Source of the DNA: Chloroflexota bacterium
Lineage (GTDB): Bacteria; Chloroflexota; UBA11872; VXNJ01
NCBI GenBank assembly: GCA_026708165.1
Contig: JAPOVO010000105.1
Span: 1-13,273, forward strand
Length of the DNA: 13,273 nucleotides
Reading direction: 5' to 3'
Part shown: piece after piece, positions 8,051-13,273 of the stretch
Layout of the letters: every line of letters starts with the position of its first letter
Position numbering within the stretch: the first letter of the stretch is position 1
The notes under the pieces: generated by a model
What the model was told of the DNA's origin: nothing
Databases searched by the model: none
The model's input: the letters and a program-made list of their open reading frames with translations, nothing else
Position numbers and translations under genes: made by a program

Positions 8051-9007
8051 TTGAAAACGCAACCGTACGGAGGAACGGGTCACGACATAACGCCTGTTGG
8101 GCTGGGCATGGTCCCGATTGGCAGGTCGCCGCGCGTGACGTCGGACGAGCAGGCGGTCGAGATCGTGCGGGCGACGTTTGAAGCAGGCATCAACTTCATC
8201 GACACGGCCCCTTACTACGGCGACGCTGAGCGCCGGCTCGGGATCGCGCTGAAGGAAATCGGCGACGACGCACCGGACGATCTGTTCATCAACACAAAGG
8301 CGGGTTACCGGCCCAATCCGTTCGACTACTCGGAGGAGCAGACTGTCGCCTGCGTAGAGAAGAGCCTGGAACTGCTGGGTCTCGACCTGTTACACGCCGT
8401 GCACATTCACGACGTCGAGCGTTCGGATATGGAAACCGTCATGAACGGGGCCTTGAAAGCTCTGCAGAAATTGCAGGACCAGAGGCTTGTGGGCCACATT
8501 GGCGTCTCGGGCGGCCCGGTGGAGCTGCTGACCAGCTACATAGAGACGGGCGAGTTCGAGAGCGTAATAACTCACAACCGATTCAATCTTCTGGACCAGC
8601 AGGCGGGACCGCTCATCGACCGGGCGAATGAGCTGGGTGTGGCGGTGATCAACGCCGCGCCGTTCGCTTCGGGGATCCTGGCGCGGCCGGCGAACCTGGA
8701 CGCGCCCTACGTGTATCACTCGGCTCCACCGGAGGTCAGGGAGCGGATCAAGCGGATATCGGCCATTTGCCGGGAATTCGACGTCGAGGTTCCGGCCGCG
8801 GCGGTGGGGTTTTCGGTAGAGAAAGAGAAGATCGCGGTCACGATTCTGGGGGCGGCGACTCCCGCCGAAATCAAGGCGGCAGCAGCGGCGGCGGACGCGG
8901 AATTCCCGCCTGAGCTGTGGGCGGCTATCGAGCGGGAGGCTCCGCCCAATATGGTCGACAACGTGGAGAACTGGCGCAAGCAAGGCGGTCAAAGTTTCAT
9001 CTTGTAG
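8051..9007 (+). CDS. Aldo/keto reductase, aldose-dehydrogenase-like
   Basis: The 318-residue protein starts at TTG, with GGAGA five bases upstream. It shows the AKR TIM-barrel signature: MKTQPYGGTGHDITPVGLG at the N-terminus, FIDTAPYYGDAERRLGIAL with catalytic Asp51 and Tyr56, Lys83 in NTKAGY, and His120 in VHIHDVE. The complete catalytic tetrad is therefore present. Later strands include GHIGVSGG, the VITHNRFNLLDQQ stretch, and INAAPFASGIL. The layout resembles bacterial L-fucose/D-threo-aldose 1-dehydrogenases, which oxidise sugars with NAD(P)+, but substrate and cofactor are inference. It ends in TAG, 47 bases before the selenoprotein peroxidase gene, and is probably co-transcribed with it. 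Confidence 0.9.
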   Translation: MKTQPYGGTGHDITPVGLGMVPIGRSPRVTSDEQAVEIVRATFEAGINFIDTAPYYGDAERRLGIALKEIGDDAPDDLFINTKAGYRPNPFDYSEEQTVACVEKSLELLGLDLLHAVHIHDVERSDMETVMNGALKALQKLQDQRLVGHIGVSGGPVELLTSYIETGEFESVITHNRFNLLDQQAGPLIDRANELGVAVINAAPFASGILARPANLDAPYVYHSAPPEVRERIKRISAICREFDVEVPAAAVGFSVEKEKIAVTILGAATPAEIKAAAAAADAEFPPELWAAIEREAPPNMVDNVENWRKQGGQSFIL

Positions 9008-9044
9008 CGTTGCGGCGACGGGTCTACGACGGCTACGGCGCACC

Positions 9045-9049
9045 GGAGG
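9045..9049 (+). promoter_or_regulatory. Ribosome binding site of the selenoprotein peroxidase
   Basis: GGAGG stands five bases before the GTG at 9055. An in-frame TGA immediately precedes that GTG (9052-9054), so it is the earliest possible start. A strong ribosome site here supports translation beginning upstream of the TGA codon at 9160 and argues against a start at the internal GTG at 9181. Confidence 0.75.
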
Positions 9050-9054
9050 GTTGA

Positions 9055-9546
9055 GTGAGATCCGTATACGACTTTGAGGTCGAGGATATCGACGGCAATA
9101 CCGTCGATCTCGGTAAGTTCCGGGGGAGAGTATCGCTGGTAGTCAACCTCGCGAGCTTGTGAGGGCGGACCCCGCAGTACGTGCTACTGCAAGAACTGCA
9201 AGAAAGCTATGCGGCGCGCGGGTTTACGGTGCTGGGCTTTCCGAGCAACGACTTTGCCGACGAGGAGCCGGGGCAGAACGCCGAGATCAAGCGGTTCGCC
9301 GTGTCGAGATACGGCGTCACTTTCCCTATGTTCGCCAAAATCCCGGTTCTAGGGCCTGAAGCGCACCCGCTTTACAAGCATCTGGCGAGGGAGTCAGTAC
9401 CGCCTCGCTGGAACTTTCACAAATACCTGGTGGACAGGGCAGGCGGCGTTGCCGCGTACTTCGATTCCAAGGTCGAACCTGATTCCCGCGATGTCCTGAA
9501 CGCTATCGAAAAGCAGCTAGGAGGGGACGGCCTCACCGCAGGGTAA
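9055..9546 (+). CDS. gpx: Glutathione-peroxidase-family selenoprotein (Sec at codon 36, TGA 9160-9162)
   Basis: The frame from GTG 9055 to TAA 9544-9546 is interrupted only by TGA at 9160-9162. Read as selenocysteine it gives 163 residues: the N-terminal FEVEDIDGNTVDLGKFRG, the active-site loop VVNLASL-U-GRTPQY, GFTVLGFPSNDF and DEEPG, YGVTFPMFAKI, and WNFHKYLVD. These are the family landmarks in the right order and spacing, with Sec36 at the exact place of the catalytic Sec/Cys, and Trp119 and Asn120 of the catalytic tetrad. The tetrad Gln (Sec+30) is Asp66 here. The protein has no cysteine, so it has no resolving thiol and must use an external reductant. Such enzymes reduce hydrogen or lipid peroxides. 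Length is normal for the short bacterial/plant type and no signal peptide is seen. A SECIS-like hairpin follows the TGA and selB lies upstream. The 3' end overlaps the convergent transporter gene by 14 bases. Confidence 0.93.
9174..9190 (+). promoter_or_regulatory. Bacterial SECIS hairpin for selenocysteine insertion
   Basis: GCAGTA (9174-9179) and TACTGC (9185-9190) pair perfectly around the loop CGTGC (9180-9184), which carries a GU. The stem starts 12 bases and the loop 18 bases after the TGA at 9160-9162, the short distance typical of bacterial SECIS elements lying within the coding frame. The stem-loop is the expected binding site for the SelB C-terminal winged helices. It encodes QYVLLQ of the peroxidase. 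Lower-stem pairing between the TGA and 9173 is not obvious. Confidence 0.8.
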
Positions 9547-10417
9547 CGAGAATCACGCCGCCGGTTGCGGCGAGGGTTCCGACAACGGCTTTCCAGCCGG
9601 GACGTTCGCGCAGGAACACGACCGCGAGAATCATGGCGAAGACCGGGGAGAACGCCCCGAGCGCACCCGTCCTGGCGGCGCCGATTTCCTGGATCGACCA
9701 TAGAAAGAGGAAACTGCCGAGAGTAAGGCCCAAGAGCCCGGAGAGAGCCAGAGTGACCGCGGTCTGGGTGTTTACCCGCAGCAGCGGGAATTGGCCGGAT
9801 ACCCGCCAGGCGAATGCCATCATCATCGCCGCCGCGAATGGCATTCGGAACGAGTTGGCGACGAATGGATGGGCATCACCCGCGCCTATCTTCAGCAGGA
9901 TGATGTCGATACCCCACATCATGGCGACGACGAGCGAAAGAGCCAGACCCCGGCGGTACTGCCAGCGCGAGGCGTGCGGGACCTTTTCTTCGGCCGTGGA
10001 GCGCGTGGACACCAAAGCTCCGCCGGCGACAATGAGCAGCGTACCGGCTATTGCGAACCCCCCTACCTCTTCGCCCAACAGAAGCGCCGCGAAGAGGAGT
10101 GCGAAGAGCGGAAACGTGCCGCCGATCGTGTAAGAGCGCACCAGTCCGACGGTTCGAATTGCTCGGAACAACAGCATGTCGCCGGCGCCGACACCGGTGA
10201 TGACCGAGACCGCCAGGGCCGCGAAGTTCTGCCAGCGCAGCTCCATAAGCTCGCCTTGCATCCCGGCCGCGAGCATCAACACCGGAGTCGTAACTGCGGG
10301 AACCAGCAGCCGGATGGCGTTCATCTGGGATACGGGGATGGAGGGGGGTGCTATACGCACAAGCGTGACCGCGAAAGCCCAGCTAAACGCGGCGCCCAGC
10401 GCGACCAGTTCGCCCAC
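9533..10417 (-). CDS. EamA/DMT-family transporter
   Basis: The 294-residue product is hydrophobic with about ten membrane segments arranged as two EamA halves (residues about 1-137 and 155-294). Each half ends in the typical EamA pattern: FALLFAALLLGEEVGGFAIAG then LLIVAGGALVSTRS in the first, and FAMILAVVFLRERPGWKAV then TLAATGGVILVTLR in the second. These are inner-membrane drug/metabolite exporters or importers whose substrates vary widely. The start is GTG at 10417 with GGAGG five bases upstream. It lies 62 bases downstream of glyA on the same strand and its last 14 bases overlap the convergent peroxidase gene. An amino-acid-related substrate would fit the glyA neighbour, but this is speculation. 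Confidence 0.92.
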   Translation of the reverse strand: MGELVALGAAFSWAFAVTLVRIAPPSIPVSQMNAIRLLVPAVTTPVLMLAAGMQGELMELRWQNFAALAVSVITGVGAGDMLLFRAIRTVGLVRSYTIGGTFPLFALLFAALLLGEEVGGFAIAGTLLIVAGGALVSTRSTAEEKVPHASRWQYRRGLALSLVVAMMWGIDIILLKIGAGDAHPFVANSFRMPFAAAMMMAFAWRVSGQFPLLRVNTQTAVTLALSGLLGLTLGSFLFLWSIQEIGAARTGALGAFSPVFAMILAVVFLRERPGWKAVVGTLAATGGVILVTLR

Positions 10418-10479
10418 CTACGCCTCCCGGAACGCGACCTGTACGGAATTTGCCTGCGGCGGCTACCCCGTGAGTTGTC

Positions 10480-11754
10480 TTAGTTTGAGGGAACGGGGGA
10501 TTGAAGGCCGGGGACCGGGAACTTCAAAGCCATCTCCCGCACCTCGGCTCTTATGGCGGCAAGAGCCTGCCGGTTCCTGCGGTCGTCGTGCACGCGGCGA
10601 ATCCAGCCGGCTATCCGGCGCATTTCGCCGGGGCCGAAGCCGCGGGTGGTCAGCGCGGGCGTTCCAAGCCTGATGCCCGAGGTGACGGTCGGCTTGCGGG
10701 TCTCGCGGGGCACGGTGTTCTTGTTGGCGGTGATGCCGGCTCTTTCAAGGGCGATTTGCATGGCGCGGCCCGAGGCTCCGTCGGGGCCAAAGTCGATGAG
10801 CATGAGATGGTTGTCGGTACCGCCGCTTACGAGGCGCAGACCCTCTTCCGTCAGCCCCTCCGCGAGCGCGCGGGCGTTTTCGACCACGCGGGCGGCGTAG
10901 CCGGCAAACTCGGGCATCCCGGCTTCCTTCAGGGCAACGGCCTTGCCCGCGATTACGTGCATGAGCGGACCGCCCTGGGTACCCGGAAATATCGCGCTGT
11001 CGACAGCCCTGGCGAACTCCTGGCGGCAAAGGACCAGTCCGCCTCGTGGCCCGCGAAGAGTCTTGTGAGTGGAAGTCGTGACGAAGTCGCAGAACGGGAC
11101 GGGCGAGGGGTGCGCGCCACCGACGACCAGACCGGCGATGTGGGCTATGTCGGCCATGAGCAGCGCCCCGGTCTCGTCGGCGATCTCGCGGAATGCGGCG
11201 AAGTCGATAACCCGCGGATAGGCGGTGTAGCCGCACACTATTAGCTTTGGCTTGACCTTCAGTGCGATCGAGCGAACGGCGTCGTAGTCGATTTGCTCCG
11301 AAACGCTGTCGACTCCATAGGCGGCGAAGTTGTACTGGCGTCCGGAGAAGTTCTTTGGATGGCCGTGGGTGAGGTGGCCGCCGTGCGCCAACTCCATGCC
11401 GAGAACGGTGTCGCCATATTCGAGCGCGGCGAAGTAGACGGCCATGTTGGGCGCGGAGCCAGAGTGCGCCTGGACGTTGGCATGTTCGGCTCCGAACAAG
11501 TCCCTGGCGCGCTGGATGGCGAGACGTTCGACTTCGTCCACGTTGCCGCATCCGCCGTAATAGCGTTTGCCGGGGTAGCCCTCCGCGTATTTGTTGGTGA
11601 ACACCGAACCGACGGCTTGCATCACGGCGGCGCTCGTGTAGTTTTCGGACGCGATCAACTCAAGGCCGTCAAGCTGACGTTGCTCCTCCGACTTGAGAGC
11701 CGCGAAAACGTCGGGGTCGGTCTGGCGGAGATCGGAGTGGCCGTCGGCTTTCAT
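10480..11754 (-). CDS. glyA: Serine hydroxymethyltransferase
   Basis: The enzyme interconverts serine plus tetrahydrofolate with glycine plus methylene-tetrahydrofolate, using pyridoxal phosphate. Its 424 residues are standard for bacterial SHMT. Visible signatures are [20 protein letters not shown] (31-50), [20 protein letters not shown] (54-73), the [11 protein letters not shown] cofactor region, AHGGHLTHG, the ADIAHIAGL segment with Asp202 and His205, and the PLP-lysine motif [14 protein letters not shown] with Lys231. [20 protein letters not shown] and [12 protein letters not shown] follow. All key residues are present. The extreme C-terminus [13 protein letters not shown] is an odd low-complexity tail. 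The ATG lacks a clear ribosome site and lies 25 bases after the PC4-like gene, suggesting co-transcription and perhaps coupled translation. Confidence 0.97.
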   Translation of the reverse strand: MKADGHSDLRQTDPDVFAALKSEEQRQLDGLELIASENYTSAAVMQAVGSVFTNKYAEGYPGKRYYGGCGNVDEVERLAIQRARDLFGAEHANVQAHSGSAPNMAVYFAALEYGDTVLGMELAHGGHLTHGHPKNFSGRQYNFAAYGVDSVSEQIDYDAVRSIALKVKPKLIVCGYTAYPRVIDFAAFREIADETGALLMADIAHIAGLVVGGAHPSPVPFCDFVTTSTHKTLRGPRGGLVLCRQEFARAVDSAIFPGTQGGPLMHVIAGKAVALKEAGMPEFAGYAARVVENARALAEGLTEEGLRLVSGGTDNHLMLIDFGPDGASGRAMQIALERAGITANKNTVPRETRKPTVTSGIRLGTPALTTRGFGPGEMRRIAGWIRRVHDDRRNRQALAAIRAEVREMALKFPVPGLQSPVPSN

Positions 11755-11779
11755 GGCGATCCGGAAAGACGGCTTGCTG

Positions 11780-12295
11780 CTAGCCGCCGGCGCGTTCGGT
11801 CAGCAAATCGTCGACGACCTGGAGTCCGTGGATTATCTCGGGGAGGAGTTTTACGTGGACGTTAATTCCGTGCTTGCCGGGACGGAGCTTCCCGTTGTCG
11901 TCGCGAAAGTGGACGCGGGCGAATGCGTAGTCGTTCTTGTTGAAGGTAGACAGTCCGATCAGCCATTCGTCGCCGTCGGAACGGGGGATTCGGGAAAACA
12001 CTTTTACGTTCCCGGGAAGATCGTCCGCCGATAGCTCCGGGGGCGCGGTCTCCACGGCCATGAGGGCATCGATAATCGCGGACAGGAGTTCCTCGTGGAC
12101 ATTGATACCGTGCTTGCCGGGCCGGAGCATGTCCTTATCGTCGCGGAAATAGGCGCGGGCGAATGCGTAGTCAGTGTTGGTGAACTTGGATACCCCGACC
12201 AGCCAATCTTCGCGCCGGTTCTTGGGGATTCTCTGAACGATCTCAACGTCCTTTGGCAGGTCGTCGGCGGTTATCAGTTTGGTGGATTCGGCCAT
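11780..12295 (-). CDS. Tandem PC4-like domain protein
   Basis: The 171-residue product consists of two homologous units of about 70 residues. The first runs from [18 protein letters not shown] through [20 protein letters not shown] to [15 protein letters not shown]. The second runs from [18 protein letters not shown] through [20 protein letters not shown] to [15 protein letters not shown]. The strand-turn pattern F-x-N-x-D-Y followed by FRDD and [10 protein letters not shown] aligns with the PC4/Sub1 core (FKGK, IREY, MKPGRKGISL), a single-stranded nucleic-acid-binding fold. The repeats are also about 80 percent identical in DNA over 90 bases, indicating a fairly recent duplication. I chose ATG 12295 ([12 protein letters not shown]); a GTG at 12337 would add 14 residues, and neither start has a strong ribosome site. 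An AT-rich stretch at about 12367-12384, unlike its surroundings, may hold the promoter. DNA binding is inference from fold resemblance. Confidence 0.7.
   Translation of the reverse strand: MAESTKLITADDLPKDVEIVQRIPKNRREDWLVGVSKFTNTDYAFARAYFRDDKDMLRPGKHGINVHEELLSAIIDALMAVETAPPELSADDLPGNVKVFSRIPRSDGDEWLIGLSTFNKNDYAFARVHFRDDNGKLRPGKHGINVHVKLLPEIIHGLQVVDDLLTERAGG
11854..12183 (-). repeat. Internal duplication within the PC4-like gene
   Basis: Two direct copies lie at about 11854-11943 and 12094-12183 (plus-strand coordinates). Aligned without gaps, by eye they differ at about 17 of 90 positions. Shared blocks include CGTGCTTGCCGGG and GCGGGCGAATGCGTAGTC. The copies are offset by 240 bases (80 codons), one domain plus linker. 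Confidence 0.75.
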
Positions 12296-12441
12296 TTCGC
12301 TCGCTTCGCTCAAGTGCCTGGATTCGGAATTGAACACGATACAACGACATACTCGATAAGTCGCGACTTTTTTAATGTATCAACAAACGCTGTATTTCGA
12401 AGACAAGAGTGTTTCGTTTCCGCAGTGGTGCATGGTGACAG

Positions 12442-13273
12442 TCAGGACGGCTCCAGCTCCCATACCTGCACTCTGCCCAGCGAACCAAGGATGGGGTCGG
12501 CGTGCTTGGAGGCGCTGCCGATTCCCGCCACGACCTTCCCCGCGATCTTGATGAACTGCCCTTTCCGTCCTGAGCGATAGACCACCTCGTCGTCGGGGGG
12601 AGTCGAAAAGAAATGCGAGCGGCTAATGACTTTCCAACCGGTGTCGCGAAACAGCCTTTTGGCCTCTCGCCGCGTCAGCGCCTTGAACGGGCCGAGGTGA
12701 GGATCGGGGGCGAGGGCGTACTCCACGCCTCTGTGACCTATGGCTTTGCGGAACTGTTTGAGGATGGAGTAATAGGAGTTGCGGTTGGTAAAGGCGACGA
12801 CCAGACGGCCGTTGGGGCGGATCAAGTCACGCAGCCGTTGCAGCAATCGCAACTGCTCGGTCCGCGGCAAGGACTCAAGGCGGAAGATGCACGTTATGAA
12901 ATCGTACGAGACACCGTTCATGCTGTAAAAGTTGGAGTATTCGACTTCCGTAACGGAGCGTACGACCCTGGCCCGAATGAATTCACGGACCTGCTCGGTC
13001 ATTTCGACGGCGGTGATATCGGCGTCCGGGAAACTCCGTGAGAACGCTTCGGTGTATATCCCGGTGCAGGGCAGGACGTCGAGCCAGTTGCACTTGCCGG
13101 TCGGAGACCACCGGCGAATCGCCGCGTTTACCGCCTCGAACTCCGAGATTATGGGCTTGTTGTAATGGGCGCCATTGCGAATCTTGGCCATCTGGAAATG
13201 GCTTATCTGATCCATGGACCACACGTTGGGGTCTTCCTCGAACGGCCAGTGACCGGTGCCCTTGTAATGGTTG
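12442..13273 (-). CDS. Class I SAM-dependent methyltransferase, partial
   Basis: The frame is open to the right window edge. A GTG at 13224 could serve as a start, but the frame continues upstream with sensible protein (HYKGTGHWPFEEDPN leading into VWSMDQISHFQ), so I treat the N-terminus as lying outside. The visible 276 residues show a class I methyltransferase pattern: a motif-I-like strand WLDVLPCTGIYTEAF, an acidic strand end ITAVEMT, ISYD-like YDFITCIFRLESLPRTEQ and the post-motif RDLIRPNGRLVVAFTNRN. The motif I glycine-rich loop is unusual, with LPCTG in place of the common GxGxG. Family and substrate are not recognised; methylation of a glycan, lipid or small molecule are all possible. 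It leads the minus-strand group with the PC4-like gene about 145 bases downstream. Confidence 0.75.
   Translation of the reverse strand, partial: NHYKGTGHWPFEEDPNVWSMDQISHFQMAKIRNGAHYNKPIISEFEAVNAAIRRWSPTGKCNWLDVLPCTGIYTEAFSRSFPDADITAVEMTEQVREFIRARVVRSVTEVEYSNFYSMNGVSYDFITCIFRLESLPRTEQLRLLQRLRDLIRPNGRLVVAFTNRNSYYSILKQFRKAIGHRGVEYALAPDPHLGPFKALTRREAKRLFRDTGWKVISRSHFFSTPPDDEVVYRSGRKGQFIKIAGKVVAGIGSASKHADPILGSLGRVQVWELEPS

Noticed and set aside
9160..9162. TGA as a nonsense mutation making a pseudogene
   Set aside because: It falls precisely at the catalytic position, is followed by a SECIS-type hairpin, the remaining frame is intact, and selB is nearby. No other disabling change is seen.
9181..9546. 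A shorter 121-residue protein starting at the internal GTG 9181
   Set aside because: It would lack the N-terminal strands and the catalytic Sec/Cys loop. The upstream frame encodes exactly those, with a good ribosome site, so the TGA is read as selenocysteine.
10501..11244. Open frame antisense to glyA (247 residues)
   Set aside because: Shadow of a certain glyA gene; no recognisable domains.

Overview
The window is GC-rich bacterial chromosome with thirteen protein-coding genes, two of them cut by the window edges, and no rRNA, tRNA, CRISPR array or insertion sequence that I can see. Alternative GTG and TTG starts are common. The mixture of a selenocysteine-decoding factor, a DUF4438 protein of a type I recall from Thermotoga, short-chain metabolic genes and a dispersed palindrome of the kind common in uncultivated Chloroflexota suggests an environmental bacterium, possibly Chloroflexota/SAR202-like. 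That assignment is inference and weak.

Layout. Bases 1-2036 (minus strand) carry a cell-envelope glycan pair: a DPM1-like family 2 glycosyltransferase followed by a polytopic flippase of the polysaccharide-export type that runs off the left edge. A divergent intergenic region (2037-2205) separates these from a long plus-strand run: a DUF4438 protein, selB (selenocysteine-specific elongation factor), a zinc-ligand-less MDR oxidoreductase, a PhnB-like VOC protein, a 330-base gene-poor stretch with a dispersed palindrome, a 3-hydroxyacyl-CoA-dehydrogenase-family enzyme, an aldo/keto reductase, and a glutathione-peroxidase-family selenoprotein. From 9533 to the right edge all genes are on the minus strand: a class I methyltransferase (cut by the right edge), a protein with two tandem PC4-like domains, glyA, and an EamA/DMT transporter whose end overlaps the end of the peroxidase gene.

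The main discovery is at 9055-9546. A conventional reading finds only a truncated fragment from about 9181, because codon 36 is TGA. Reading through that TGA gives a 163-residue glutathione peroxidase with selenocysteine exactly at the catalytic position (NLASL-U-GRTPQY). A perfect 6-bp hairpin with a GU-containing loop begins 12 bases after the TGA, as expected of a bacterial SECIS element. SelB, the factor that would read this element, is encoded about 4 kb upstream on the same strand, so the window holds both part of the decoding machinery and a client. The peroxidase contains no cysteine at all, so it has no internal resolving thiol, and it carries Asp where the canonical catalytic tetrad has Gln.

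The second point of interest is the tandem PC4-like protein (11780-12295), a bacterial two-copy version of a single-stranded-DNA-binding fold best known from eukaryotic coactivator PC4/Sub1.
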